Of a DNA stretch of 64,000 nt, positions 17,262 to 26,724 are shown piece after piece (position 1 is the first letter of the stretch; each line of letters begins with the position of its first letter). The position numbers and the translations under genes are program-made. The notes beneath the pieces were generated by a model, which saw only the letters and a program-made list of their open reading frames with translations, ran no database searches and was not told where the DNA came from. Origin of the DNA: Atopostipes sp963558565 (lineage in GTDB: Bacteria; Bacillota; Bacilli; Lactobacillales; Carnobacteriaceae_A); contig CAUWGX010000004.1 in assembly GCA_963558565.1 (NCBI GenBank), positions 124,001 to 188,000 of the forward strand. The letters are read 5' to 3'.

Positions 17262-18362
17262 ATGGCAGAAATAAAATTAGATCATATTCATAAAAGATAT
17301 GAAAATGCAGAAGATTTTGCGGTAACGGACTTTAGTCTGGATGTGGAAGATAATGAGTTTATCATCTTTGTTGGGCCATCTGGTTGTGGGAAATCAACAA
17401 CCCTTCGCATGATTGCGGGTTTAGAGGAAATTACAGAGGGAGATCTCTTAATTGATGGAGAAATCATGAACGATGTGGCACCAAAAGACCGAGACATCGC
17501 AATGGTTTTTCAAAATTATGCGCTATACCCTCATATGACAGTCTATGATAATATGGCTTTCGGGTTAAAATTACGAAAAATGCCAAAAGATGAAATTAAA
17601 GAACGTGTCGAAAAAGCAGCAGAAATGTTAGGATTATTCGATTTGTTAGATCGTAAACCTGCGGCTCTATCCGGTGGACAAAGGCAGCGTGTGGCTTTAG
17701 GACGAGCGGTTGTTCGCGATCCAAAAGTATTTTTAATGGATGAGCCTTTATCTAACTTAGATGCTAAATTACGTGTTCATATGAGAACAGAGATCGCAAA
17801 GTTACACGAAGATTTGAAAACGACTATGATTTATGTCACGCATGACCAGACTGAAGCGATGACCTTAGCAGATCGTATCGTGATTATGGAAGCGGGCGTT
17901 ATTCAACAAGTAGGGTCGCCGTTTGAAGTATATAACTCACCCAATAATGCATTTGTAGCTAGTTTCATTGGTTCACCAGCGATGAACTTACATGAAGTAA
18001 CTTATAGTAATGGGCGAATTAAAAGCGATAGCTTTGATCTTGTGGTTAGTGAACCGTCAAGGAAAACTTTAGAGGATAATGGGTATGAAGGGAAAGAGAT
18101 GATCTTCGGTATTCGGCCAGAGGATATTCATACCGAACAAATTGCTTTAGATGCCTCACCCGAAACAGTGGTAGAACCTACAATTACAGTTGCTGAATTA
18201 ACAGGCGCAGAGTCTATTTTATATCTGAATTTAAATGGTACAGAAGTGGTTGCGGTCGTTGATGCGAGAGACTATCATGAACCAGGGTCGACACTCGAAG
18301 TAACATTTAATATGAATAAAGCACATTTCTTTGACAAAGAAACAAAGAATGCCATTCGTTAG
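17262..18362 (+). CDS. msmK: Sugar ABC transporter ATPase (MsmK/UgpC-like)
   Basis: A 366-residue ATP-binding protein of the CUT1 carbohydrate importers. It has Walker A GPSGCGKST at residues 38-46, the signature LSGGQRQRVALGRA, Walker B VFLMDEPLSNLDA, the switch histidine in YVTHDQTEAM, and the C-terminal OB-fold regulatory domain (FGIRPEDIHTE). It energises import together with the binding protein and permeases that follow. MsmK/MsmX ATPases often serve several importers, so it may also power other CUT1 systems in the cell. Confidence 0.92.
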   Translation: MAEIKLDHIHKRYENAEDFAVTDFSLDVEDNEFIIFVGPSGCGKSTTLRMIAGLEEITEGDLLIDGEIMNDVAPKDRDIAMVFQNYALYPHMTVYDNMAFGLKLRKMPKDEIKERVEKAAEMLGLFDLLDRKPAALSGGQRQRVALGRAVVRDPKVFLMDEPLSNLDAKLRVHMRTEIAKLHEDLKTTMIYVTHDQTEAMTLADRIVIMEAGVIQQVGSPFEVYNSPNNAFVASFIGSPAMNLHEVTYSNGRIKSDSFDLVVSEPSRKTLEDNGYEGKEMIFGIRPEDIHTEQIALDASPETVVEPTITVAELTGAESILYLNLNGTEVVAVVDARDYHEPGSTLEVTFNMNKAHFFDKETKNAIR

Positions 18363-18412
18363 CAAAGCTATAAAGAAAGCATAGGATTTATAAAGAGAAA
18401 GTAGGTTACTTT

Positions 18413-19678
18413 ATGATAAAAGAAAATTGGAAAAAAATATTAAAAGTATTAATACTAAGTCTTTCTCTATTCTTAGTAGGATGTAATAACAGTGAAGAAA
18501 AATCTGCTGTAGCTGAAATTACCTATAGTATATGGGATCCTGTTCAATTGCCAGGTATGCAAGAAGTGGCTAAAGCATTTAATGAACAAAATGACGATAT
18601 CCATGTAAATGTTGAAGTCACACCATGGGACCAGTATTGGACAAAACTAGAATCATCCGCAAAAGGTGGAAAAATGCCAGATGTTTTCTGGATGCATTCT
18701 AATGAAATTGCGAAATATAGTGAAGGTGACGTATTGATGGATTTGTCTGAAGTTATAGAAGATAGTGATGAAATAGATATCTCATCATTTCCCGAAGAGT
18801 TAGTTGAGCTATATACAGATGAAAATCAGCAATTAGGAATTCCTAAAGATTACAGTACAATCGGTTTATGGTACAACAAAGATTTATTCGATGAAGCGGG
18901 CATTAACTATCCTGATGAAACATGGACATGGGATACGTTATTAGAAGCATCCATTGAATTAACGAATAAGGAAGATGGCATTTATGGATTTTTAGCTCCG
19001 TTAAACCGTGAAGAAGGCTATCATAATTTTATTTATCAAAATGGTGGTCAAGTATTATCTGATGATAAAAAGCAATCAGGATTTAGAGATTTAGCGACTG
19101 TTGAAGCGGTTCAATGGTATGTTGACTTAAGTCTAAAACATGGAGTGTCCCCAACAGCAGGTGAATTTTCAGATAATTCAGATATGTCTTATTTCCAATC
19201 AGGTAGAGCAGCAATGTCTTTATTTGGTTCATGGATGACTGCAGAGATCGCATCCAATGAGAATTCGAATGAATTCGCGGATGTTGCTGTGTTGCCTGCA
19301 GGCGAAGAGCGAGCAACTATTTTTAATGGTCTAGCAAATTCAATTTCAGCTAATACTAACCACCCTGAAGCAGCCATTAAGTTTTTAGAATTTTTATCTT
19401 CTGAAGAAGGAATGACGATCCAAGGAAAAGAAGGTGGAGCAATTCCTGCTTTATATGGAGCTGATACATCATTTACGGAAGCGTATCCACAATTTAATAC
19501 GGAAGTGTTTATAAAACAAATGGATTATCGAGAGATTAAACCATATTCTAAAAATACTGTACGCTGGGAATACGAAGAAAATGATGGCTTAATCCCTGTA
19601 TTTCTTGGAGAGACAACTGTGGATGAAATCTCAGAGCAGTTGGTTGATAACATAGAAAGGATATTAGAAGCAGAATAA
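18413..19678 (+). CDS. msmE: Sugar ABC transporter substrate-binding lipoprotein (MsmE-like)
   Basis: A 421-residue extracellular solute-binding protein of family 1. The signal peptide ends in the lipobox LFLVGC, so the mature protein is lipid-anchored. The body shows the usual maltose-binding-protein fold signs, such as ITYSIWDPVQLPGMQEVAKAFNEQ at the start and GSWMTAEIA near the middle. It is followed directly by two permeases. With GH32 and GH36 in the operon the ligand is likely raffinose, stachyose, melibiose or a fructo-oligosaccharide. Confidence 0.9.
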   Translation: MIKENWKKILKVLILSLSLFLVGCNNSEEKSAVAEITYSIWDPVQLPGMQEVAKAFNEQNDDIHVNVEVTPWDQYWTKLESSAKGGKMPDVFWMHSNEIAKYSEGDVLMDLSEVIEDSDEIDISSFPEELVELYTDENQQLGIPKDYSTIGLWYNKDLFDEAGINYPDETWTWDTLLEASIELTNKEDGIYGFLAPLNREEGYHNFIYQNGGQVLSDDKKQSGFRDLATVEAVQWYVDLSLKHGVSPTAGEFSDNSDMSYFQSGRAAMSLFGSWMTAEIASNENSNEFADVAVLPAGEERATIFNGLANSISANTNHPEAAIKFLEFLSSEEGMTIQGKEGGAIPALYGADTSFTEAYPQFNTEVFIKQMDYREIKPYSKNTVRWEYEENDGLIPVFLGETTVDEISEQLVDNIERILEAE

Positions 19679-19723
19679 AACAAAGACGGATAGTTGGCGT
19701 GGATTTTAAAAGGAGGTTGTACT

Positions 19724-20653
19724 TTGAGTATTCAATCTGGAACTAAAAGTAAAGATAGAAGCCATGGAAATAGAGAAAAAAGAAATATGATGTTTTGGGG
19801 ATGGGTTTTAATTGCACCGACATTAGTTGGGCTTCTCATCTTAAATATTATACCTGTTATTCAAACGTTTGTTATGAGTTTTCAAAAAGTTAGTACACTC
19901 GGTGATTCAACGTGGGTCTTTTTTGACAATTATATAAGAATGTTTGAAGATCCTAAATTTTGGCTGTCATTCAAGAACACGTTGTTATATGGACTGATTC
20001 AAGTCCCCATTACGGTTATTTTATCTACACTAGCTGCCGTATTGCTGAATCAAAAAATAAAAGGTGTCCAAGTATATCGAGTGATTTATTTTCTGCCAAT
20101 GATTGCTGCACCTGCTGCGGTAGCGATGGTTTGGAGATGGATGTATAGCTCGGACTATGGATTAATTAACACCTTTTTAAAATTTTTAGGTTTTTCGGGA
20201 AACATTCAATGGTTACATGATCCTCAAGTTGTTATATGGTCCTTAATTATAGTAGGAATATGGTCTAGTGTAGGTTACAATATGATTCTTTTACTATCAG
20301 GACTTCAAGAAATACCAAAATCATATTATGAAGCTGCAGATTTAGATGGAGCTGGAACAGTTCAAAAATTTTTAAAAATTACCTTGCCGTTATTAACCCC
20401 ACAATTATTTTTTGTGCTGGTCACAAGCATTATTAGTGCTTTTCAAGTATTTGATTTAATTTTTGTAATGTTTGATGTTACTAATCCAGCGCTTAGCAAA
20501 GTCCAATCGTTAGTTTATTTATTCTATAATGAAACATTTGTACTGGATGATAAAGGTTACGGTGCTGCAATTGTTATTGTCTTGGTTGTTTTGATTATGA
20601 TTGTAACCGTGATTCAGCTGATTGGACAGAAAAAATGGGTAAATTATGATTAG
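19724..20653 (+). CDS. msmF: Sugar ABC transporter permease (MsmF-like)
   Basis: A 309-residue inner-membrane permease with six predicted membrane segments. The preferred start is a TTG at 19724, set 7 nt after AAAGGAGGT; the in-frame codon at 19694 has no such site. The EAA loop is seen as YYEAADLDGAGTVQKFLKITLPLL, which docks with the ATPase. It forms a heterodimer with the product of the next gene. Confidence 0.9.
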   Translation: MSIQSGTKSKDRSHGNREKRNMMFWGWVLIAPTLVGLLILNIIPVIQTFVMSFQKVSTLGDSTWVFFDNYIRMFEDPKFWLSFKNTLLYGLIQVPITVILSTLAAVLLNQKIKGVQVYRVIYFLPMIAAPAAVAMVWRWMYSSDYGLINTFLKFLGFSGNIQWLHDPQVVIWSLIIVGIWSSVGYNMILLLSGLQEIPKSYYEAADLDGAGTVQKFLKITLPLLTPQLFFVLVTSIISAFQVFDLIFVMFDVTNPALSKVQSLVYLFYNETFVLDDKGYGAAIVIVLVVLIMIVTVIQLIGQKKWVNYD

Positions 20654-20664
20654 GAGTGAGAATA

Positions 20665-21492
20665 ATGTTTAAAGAATCCACAAATAAATCCAAAAGTTTT
20701 ATTCATTTAACTTTGATTTTAGGGGCAATAGTAATGATAACGCCTTTTATTTGGATGATCCTTACCTCGGGTAAAACGCAGGCAGAATCGACGATGATAC
20801 CGCCACAAATTTTTCCGGAAGACTTTCAATGGGGGAATTATTCAAATGTTTGGGGCGCTCTGCCATTTATAAAATTTTACTGGAATACGGGTGTTATGAT
20901 CGCAGGTAGAGTTTTATTTTCTACATTATTTAGTGCAATGGCAGCCTTTGCAGTAGCAAAGCTAGACTTTCCAGGAAAAAACGTATTTTTTATACTCGTT
21001 TTAACTCAGATGATGATACCGGCACAAATATTCATTACTCCTCAATATTTATTAGTACAAAATTTAGGCTTGCTTGATACAACTACAGCCCTTGTTATTC
21101 CGGGAATTGTTTCGGCTTTTGGAACTTTTTTATTGCGACAATTCTTTTTACAATTGCCAGACGATATGATGGAAGCGGCTAAAGTAGATGGTGCGAGTAT
21201 TGGGGAAATCTTTTTCAAAATATATTTACCTTTAGCACGTTCGGGATTAATTTCATTGAGTATTTTTACAGCTTTATTTGCTTATAAAGATCTTATGTGG
21301 CCATTAATTGTAAATATTTCCCAAGATAAAATGTCTTTATCTGCAGGAATTACTACTTTGCAAGGACAGTTTACTACAAACTATCCTGAGTTAATGGCAG
21401 GTTCAGTTATATCGATCGCACCAATGGTTATATTATATATCATTTTCCAAAAACAATTTATCGAAGGTATCGCCAGTACAGGTGGAAAATAA
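20665..21492 (+). CDS. msmG: Sugar ABC transporter permease (MsmG-like)
   Basis: A 275-residue permease with six membrane segments and the EAA motif DDMMEAAKVDGASIGEIFFKIYLPLA. The ATG at 20665 has AGGAG at 8 nt; the GTG at 20656 lies inside that site and is unlikely. The gene starts 11 bp after the partner permease, which indicates translational coupling. Confidence 0.9.
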   Translation: MFKESTNKSKSFIHLTLILGAIVMITPFIWMILTSGKTQAESTMIPPQIFPEDFQWGNYSNVWGALPFIKFYWNTGVMIAGRVLFSTLFSAMAAFAVAKLDFPGKNVFFILVLTQMMIPAQIFITPQYLLVQNLGLLDTTTALVIPGIVSAFGTFLLRQFFLQLPDDMMEAAKVDGASIGEIFFKIYLPLARSGLISLSIFTALFAYKDLMWPLIVNISQDKMSLSAGITTLQGQFTTNYPELMAGSVISIAPMVILYIIFQKQFIEGIASTGGK

Positions 21493-21520
21493 CAAGAAAA
21501 AATAGGAAAGAGGAATAAAT

Positions 21521-23692
21521 TTGACGATTGAATTTTTAGAAGAGACAAAAACTTTTCATTTATCAAACGATGTAGTAAGTTACGCGATAGCGATTGAAGA
21601 AGATCGATATTTAGCGCATCATTACTGGGGCAAGAAATTGAATCATATAAGTACGGGTGGAGATTATCCTAGACGAGATTTTTCTCATTTTGCTAATCCG
21701 AGTCATATAAAAGACCGAAATTTTACATTAGGAACAGTTCTGCAAGAATTCCCAGGAGCAGATATTGGAGATCACCGAGAGTATGCTTATAAGTATACAG
21801 ACGATAAAGGACATCATGCCAATTCGTTAATTTATAAAGAACATACGATTTATGATGGGAAAAAGAAACTAACAGGTTTACCACAAACTTACGTAACGGA
21901 TGAAGCACAAGCAGAAACCTTAGAAATTCTTGTAGAAGATTCGGTTACAGGGATGGAAGCTACTTTGATTTATACTATTTTTGAAGATCAACCAGTTGTT
22001 ACAAGATCTGTTGAATTTCAAAATAAAGGAAAAGAAACGCTGTGTCTGAATAGAGCTTTAAGTATGTCAGTAGATTTTCATGATTCGAATTATGATTTAA
22101 TACAACTACCAGGAGCTTGGGCTAGGGAAAGAGAAGTTGTTCGTTCTCCTTTAGTTCGGGGCATTCATAAAATAGATAGTAAACGCGGAACAACAAGCCA
22201 TACGTATCAACCTTATATTGGTTTAGTTGATCCAAATACAACAGAGCACACGGGAGATGCTTTTGGTTTCCATTTTGTTTATAGTGGAGAATTTGTGGGT
22301 CATATTGAAGTTGATTCTTTCAGTCAAACACGAGTTCAAATGGGAATTAACCCTGAGCATTTTGAATGGCAATTAAATCCCGAAGAAACTTTCCAAACCC
22401 CTGAAGTAGTCATGGTTTATAGTAATGAAGGGCTTAATGGAATGTCTCAAGCTTATCATCATCTCTATCAAAATAATCTTATTCGCGGCGAACATCAATA
22501 TAAAGAAAGGCCAGTACTTATTAATAATTGGGAAGGTACTTACTTTGATTTTACAGAAGATAAAATCTTAGATATGGCTGATGCAGCTTCTGAATTAGGT
22601 GTTGAATTGTTTGTTCTGGACGATGGTTGGTTCGGTAAGAGAGACGACGACACAACCTCTCTAGGAGATTGGTTCATTGATAAAAGAAAGTTGCCGAATG
22701 GATTGAAGAAAATAAGCGATGCTGTCCATGAAAAAGGCATGAAATTTGGCTTATGGTTTGAACCAGAAATGATCTCAGAAGAAAGTGAACTATATAAAAA
22801 ACACCCTGACTGGGCGATTCATACTCCGGATCGACCAAGATCACGCGGCAGAGACCAACTAGTCATTGATTTTAGCCGAAAAGAAGTCAGAGAAAATATC
22901 CTAAAACAAATGAAGGAAATTCTTGCTGAAGTACCAATTGATTATATTAAATGGGATTACAACCGCAACATGACAGAGCTTATCTCTGGAGAAATGACCC
23001 ATAAGTTTATGTTAGGACTCTATGAAGTGATGGAAGACCTTGTTACTTCTTATCCAAATATTTTATTTGAAAGTTGTTCTGGCGGTGGCGGAAGATATGA
23101 CCCAAGTATGTTGTATTATATGCCGCAGACTTGGACAAGTGATAACACTGATGCAGTTCAAAGATTAGAAATACAATACGGTACAACAATGACCATGCCA
23201 GTGAGTTCAATGGGTGCGCATGTTTCTGCAGTACCTAACCACCAAGTTAACCGAATAACGAGTTTAAAGATGCGTGGCGATGTAGCTATGTCTGGGAACT
23301 TAGGATATGAATTAGATCCAACAAAATTAACAGATGAAGAAAAAGAAACTGTAAAAGCTCAAATTGAATTTTATAAGAAACATCGAAAATTAATTCAATT
23401 TGGAGATTTTTATCGAATTTTAAGTCCATTTGATGGAGGAAATCAAACTTCATGGATCTTTGTGGATGAAGAGAAAAATGAAGCCTTATATACTTACTTC
23501 CAAATTATGGATAGAGCCAGCAAACCAAATACACGTGTGAAATTTGTAGGATTAGATCCTGATAAAAAATACAGCTTAAATGACGAAGAAGTTTTAGGTG
23601 GAGATGAACTAATGTATAGAGGGATTTATTTAGATCCTGATTTAATTGGAGACTATCAGAGCAAGCAGATTTACTTAAAACAAGTTAAATAA
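21521..23692 (+). CDS. GH36 alpha-galactosidase
   Basis: A 723-residue cytoplasmic alpha-galactosidase, near the usual family 36 length of about 730. The TTG start has GGAAAGAGG upstream. The sequence shows an N-terminal beta-sandwich, then the barrel with FVLDDGWFGKRDDD, the nucleophile Asp479 in IKWDYNRNM, ESCSGGGGRYD and the acid/base region TSDNTDA at 540-545. It removes galactose from melibiose or raffinose-family sugars. Together with GH32 and the ABC importer, the operon could degrade raffinose completely to galactose, glucose and fructose. Confidence 0.92.
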   Translation: MTIEFLEETKTFHLSNDVVSYAIAIEEDRYLAHHYWGKKLNHISTGGDYPRRDFSHFANPSHIKDRNFTLGTVLQEFPGADIGDHREYAYKYTDDKGHHANSLIYKEHTIYDGKKKLTGLPQTYVTDEAQAETLEILVEDSVTGMEATLIYTIFEDQPVVTRSVEFQNKGKETLCLNRALSMSVDFHDSNYDLIQLPGAWAREREVVRSPLVRGIHKIDSKRGTTSHTYQPYIGLVDPNTTEHTGDAFGFHFVYSGEFVGHIEVDSFSQTRVQMGINPEHFEWQLNPEETFQTPEVVMVYSNEGLNGMSQAYHHLYQNNLIRGEHQYKERPVLINNWEGTYFDFTEDKILDMADAASELGVELFVLDDGWFGKRDDDTTSLGDWFIDKRKLPNGLKKISDAVHEKGMKFGLWFEPEMISEESELYKKHPDWAIHTPDRPRSRGRDQLVIDFSRKEVRENILKQMKEILAEVPIDYIKWDYNRNMTELISGEMTHKFMLGLYEVMEDLVTSYPNILFESCSGGGGRYDPSMLYYMPQTWTSDNTDAVQRLEIQYGTTMTMPVSSMGAHVSAVPNHQVNRITSLKMRGDVAMSGNLGYELDPTKLTDEEKETVKAQIEFYKKHRKLIQFGDFYRILSPFDGGNQTSWIFVDEEKNEALYTYFQIMDRASKPNTRVKFVGLDPDKKYSLNDEEVLGGDELMYRGIYLDPDLIGDYQSKQIYLKQVK

Positions 23693-23737
23693 TAGAAGCA
23701 AATGGGGATAGAGTAGATTATTTTAGCTCTATAATCT

Positions 23738-23780
23738 ATGGTGTTAATGGATCTTTCAGATTCATTAACACCATTTTTAT
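23738..23780 (+). terminator. Terminator of the sucrose/raffinose operon
   Basis: ATGGTGTTAATG pairs perfectly with CATTAACACCAT over 12 bp and runs into TTTTTATATT. Confidence 0.9.
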
Positions 23781-23993
23781 ATTATAAAGTAAAAAATAGC
23801 TAGTGAATCCCTATAGTTAAATCACCACAATATAAAAGAAGTTGCTATTTTTTACCGAAGAACAAAGCTCTAGCGGAGGAGTGGGAAAAGCAAGTATCTA
23901 ATTATAAAAAAAGAACTCATAGGATTGAACGGCATGCTCTAAAAGACTCTATCAACACGTTTTGCTATAGAACCTGTCTATGATGACAATCAA

Positions 23994-24026
23994 GCTCAGT
24001 TCCCCCGAGGACTGAGCCCTTTTTAT
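23994..24026 (+). terminator. Rho-independent terminator
   Basis: GCTCAGT and ACTGAGC around the 10-nt loop TCCCCCGAGG, followed by CCTTTTTAT. No annotated gene lies just before it, so its transcript is unexplained. Confidence 0.7.
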
Positions 24027-24098
24027 CTATTTTTACCCATCATTTCCAGTTACAACTTTCGAATGTCCAAAGAGTTGGGAACTTCGGAGGGGTCATTT

Positions 24099-24127
24099 TT
24101 GACAAGTGAAAATCCCAATGCTACAGT
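24099..24127 (+). promoter_or_regulatory. Promoter of the manganese catalase gene
   Basis: TTGACA at 24099-24104 and TACAGT at 24122-24127, spaced by 17 bp. The predicted start point, about 24134, falls inside the 20-bp palindrome that follows. Confidence 0.7.
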
Positions 24128-24131
24128 GCTT

Positions 24132-24151
24132 ATAAGACATGCATGTCTTAT
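24132..24151. promoter_or_regulatory. Perfect 20-bp palindrome, probable operator
   Basis: ATAAGACATGCATGTCTTAT is identical to its reverse complement. It covers the predicted transcription start of the catalase gene, about 40 bp before the start codon. It does not look like a Per box or a Fur box as I know them. An RNA hairpin is unlikely because there is no loop. Confidence 0.7.
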
Positions 24152-24190
24152 TGTTGTAGGTAGAGGAATTTTTCGAAAGGAGAACGATCG

Positions 24191-25024
24191 ATGTTTACAC
24201 ATTCGAAGAAGTTACAGTATAAGGCACAACCGGAGAAAGCAGATCCAGTGATGGCTCGTCGACTTCAAGATATTCTTGGAGGTCAATGGGGTGAAATGAC
24301 CGGAATGGTTTCTTACTTATACCAAGGCTGGAATGCGACCGGGTATGATCAATATAAGGATTTACTGCTAGATACTGGAACGGAAGAAATCGGTCATGTG
24401 GAAATGATCGCTACGATGGTCACACGACTTTTACGTGGGGCTTCAACCGAAGAACAAGAAAAATTCTATAAGAGTGGGGATCCGGCGCTTCAAGCAGCCA
24501 TGAATGGCACCGATCCTCAGCAAGCGGTAGTTAATGGTTTAGCAGCTGGCCCAACTGATGCGAATGGAAATCCTTGGACAGCCGCTTATGCTGGCGCAAG
24601 CGGGAATTTACTAGCGGATATGCGCTACAATGTCGTACGTGAATCGATGGCCCGTGTTTCTGTAACGCGTCTATACCATATGACAGAGGACAAAGGCGTT
24701 CGCGATATGTTGAGTTACTTAATGGGACGTGAAACCCAGCATCAACTACAATTTCTTCAAGCCGCTGAAGAATTAGAAGAGAAGTATGGCGTTGTCGTTC
24801 CGCATGGGACAAAAGACTTGGAAAACCAAGAAGTCAGCCACACTCTTTATAGCTTCTCTGATGGTGATGCTTCACGTGCCGTCGTGGAAGGTAAAACCGC
24901 AAGAGATGGTGAACCTTTTAAATATCATGATGGTCCATTGATCAGCGACGATCTCCAAGATGTCGGCAAAACCATCAAAGAAATGCATAATACTGAAGGA
25001 CAAGAAGACAATAAAAACAATTAA
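24191..25024 (+). CDS. Manganese catalase
   Basis: A 277-residue non-haem catalase that would dismutate hydrogen peroxide in the cytoplasm with a dimanganese centre. A four-helix-bundle ligand set is visible: Glu35 in GGQWGEMTGM, Glu/His in DTGTEEIGHVEM (residues 61-72), Glu in NVVRESMARV and Glu/His in MGRETQHQLQFL. AAAGGAGA precedes the ATG. The end of the protein is a short polar tail. It is a single-gene unit between its own promoter and a bidirectional terminator. For a lactic acid bacterium, which often lacks haem, this would be a main peroxide defence. Confidence 0.92.
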   Translation: MFTHSKKLQYKAQPEKADPVMARRLQDILGGQWGEMTGMVSYLYQGWNATGYDQYKDLLLDTGTEEIGHVEMIATMVTRLLRGASTEEQEKFYKSGDPALQAAMNGTDPQQAVVNGLAAGPTDANGNPWTAAYAGASGNLLADMRYNVVRESMARVSVTRLYHMTEDKGVRDMLSYLMGRETQHQLQFLQAAEELEEKYGVVVPHGTKDLENQEVSHTLYSFSDGDASRAVVEGKTARDGEPFKYHDGPLISDDLQDVGKTIKEMHNTEGQEDNKNN

Positions 25025-25044
25025 CTGATTACTTATCAACGTTT

Positions 25045-25093
25045 AAAAAGGGAAATCACGGCTCATGTGTGAGTCGAGTGATTTCCCTTTTTT
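25045..25093. terminator. Bidirectional terminator between convergent genes
   Basis: AAAGGGAAATCAC and GTGATTTCCCTTT pair perfectly, with T runs on both strands. It ends the catalase gene on the plus strand and the acetamidase gene on the minus strand. Confidence 0.92.
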
Positions 25094-25125
25094 ATTGCAT
25101 TCACTTCGAAAAATTAAATGTTATT

Positions 25126-26418
25126 TTATTCATACTGTCGCTCAGCGATTTTTAATAAGCCCACTTGTTCTAAATAATGGGTAGGCGTTAAGAAGGTGAC
25201 CGTAGCAACTCCCGGATGACGGCCAACATCGATCGAGCCCGTGATGGTCGCGCGGTTTAAGATTTCGCCTAAAGGAACATCGAATAAACGCGCTGCTCGG
25301 TTTAAGCCGTTATCAGTCGCTTCATTTAAAGTGGCGCCTGTTCCAACGAAAGCAATCGGTAAACTGGTTTCGGGTTCAACACCTGGCCATTTGTCTGCGA
25401 TCTGATTAATCTTTGCTTTCTCTTCGGCACTAAAAGGTTTTGCTAGGTAAGGCAGATCTTCGGCTACCGGGAAGAGTATTGGTCCTTCTAACTCAGCGTC
25501 TTTAATAACTTCTACACGCAAGCGAACGATTCCAGCAACATCTGTTGTATGGCCAGCGATTTCGCCGTTTCCTTGCATCGCATGCATATCTCCCAGATAC
25601 ACACCGCCGCCAGCTACTTTCACCGGTGCGACGAGGACAGCGCCTTGGCGCACTTGGTTGATATCCATGTGCCCATCCGTGCGCGCTTCTAATGCTTCTT
25701 TGGTTTTGCCAAATTCGTGAGAAGCGCCGATTAAGCTTTGCGCAAAATCTCCAGCATTGTGTGAGTCTGGAAAAGCTTCGGACGGAGTCGTTCCTAGTTG
25801 ACCTAAAAACGGGCGCATGCGCGCAACTACGCCCACTAAATCGGTCGGGGCTTGGGAGAGAATGCTGTTTTGAATAGAATTCTCTGGCATATTCGCACAC
25901 TCATTCGCGTTCTCCGCGAGCTTATTCGCATTTTCTTCATCTAAAGTCAGGCCCATCTGTAAGTGATCGTCAAAAGCAATGGTATAGCCGTGGTCAATCG
26001 TGAAAGGAGTGAAGGGTTTGCCACAATTTTTACAATAAATACTATCCTTACCAATCCCTTTGATTTCTGTTTCAGGATTGAGCGTGCCACAATGCGGACA
26101 AGTGCCGTCAATAAACGGATCGTCGCCAAAGGAACCTTCATTGGGCTTGTCCGAACCTGACGCGGTCGCTGTAGAAGTCACATGAATATCTTCGATGTAA
26201 ATCGCAATCGCATCGCCAACTTCTGCATTTTCAACGTGAACCGGTTTAGTGACTTCGTGGCCACCTTTTAACTGCGGCGTCATCATAGGCCCCCAACAAC
26301 CAGGGGCTGTATTCGCGACAATGTGACCTCCATCTTTCACAGCATATTCAAATTCAAGTTTAGGGTCTAACACCCCGTTTGTAAATTGGTCGACAAAGAC
26401 GGTTTGTTTTGCTTTCAT
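25126..26418 (-). CDS. Acetamidase/formamidase family protein with zinc-ribbon-like insert
   Basis: A 430-residue protein of the FmdA/AmdA family, which hydrolyses short amides such as formamide or acetamide to ammonia and the acid. The ATG at 26418 has GAGG at 8 nt; the GTG at 26427 overlaps that region and is less likely. Family features include the early GHIVANTAPGCWGPMMTP, GDMHAMQGNGEIAG and the C-terminal TGSIDVGRHPGVATVTF. An insert at about residues 108-135 carries CPHC and, about 20 residues on, CKNC, a probable zinc ribbon; I do not recall this in the best-known members. It is transcribed toward the catalase. A cre-like site lies upstream. Confidence 0.85.
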   Translation of the reverse strand: MKAKQTVFVDQFTNGVLDPKLEFEYAVKDGGHIVANTAPGCWGPMMTPQLKGGHEVTKPVHVENAEVGDAIAIYIEDIHVTSTATASGSDKPNEGSFGDDPFIDGTCPHCGTLNPETEIKGIGKDSIYCKNCGKPFTPFTIDHGYTIAFDDHLQMGLTLDEENANKLAENANECANMPENSIQNSILSQAPTDLVGVVARMRPFLGQLGTTPSEAFPDSHNAGDFAQSLIGASHEFGKTKEALEARTDGHMDINQVRQGAVLVAPVKVAGGGVYLGDMHAMQGNGEIAGHTTDVAGIVRLRVEVIKDAELEGPILFPVAEDLPYLAKPFSAEEKAKINQIADKWPGVEPETSLPIAFVGTGATLNEATDNGLNRAARLFDVPLGEILNRATITGSIDVGRHPGVATVTFLTPTHYLEQVGLLKIAERQYE

Positions 26419-26715
26419 TTCTATCACCTCGAGCCTATCATACCAGTAAATAAAAACGTTTTCAAAAACTATTCTTTCTTCTTTAAATGATTTTTATTCC
26501 GTTCCTTTCCTTTTATTTTATTCTCCGTTTCGTTCATTCCCGTTTTATTCCTTTTTTTCACAAATCCCGCGAGAAATTCCTGAGAAGTGCCCAATGTTTT
26601 TCACAATTTGCGCAGAACTATTTACAATATATACAAAGATTGATATTGTGAATCTAAGAACAAACATTTTTGTTTGCTTTCTTGATTGACCTGGAGAGAG
26701 GAGTGGATTTAGGAG
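26419..26715. other. Intergenic region between divergent genes
   Basis: About 300 bp. Apart from the cre-like site at 26451, it shows pyrimidine-rich sequence and a small inverted pair AACAAACATTTTTGTTTG near 26661. It must hold the promoters of the acetamidase gene and of the small HTH gene, but neither is clear. Confidence 0.5.
26451..26464 (-). promoter_or_regulatory. cre-like site upstream of the acetamidase gene
   Basis: On the minus strand TGAAAACGTTTTTA matches the cre consensus TGNAANCGNTTNCA except for T in place of C near the end. It lies about 33 bp before the start codon, so carbon catabolite control of the amidase is plausible. Confidence 0.5.
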
Positions 26716-26724
26716 GTGAATACC

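Larger units (their letters stand above)
23693..24190. other. Intergenic region with two terminators and the catalase promoter
   Basis: About 500 bp. It contains the operon terminator at 23738, a second terminator at 23994, and the manganese catalase promoter with its palindrome at 24099-24151. An inverted pair AAAAAATAGC (about 23790) and GCTATTTTTT (about 23843) and the stretch up to 23993 have no recognised coding content; a decayed gene once ended by the second terminator is possible. Confidence 0.6.

Noticed and set aside
23790..23993. Possible gene end before the second terminator
   Set aside because: No frame gives a convincing protein end. The origin of the terminator at 23994 remains open.
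25502..25900. Minus-strand frame of 132 codons within the acetamidase gene
   Set aside because: It lies on the same strand in another frame, is rich in Arg and Ser, and lacks a ribosome binding site; it is a shadow of the real gene.
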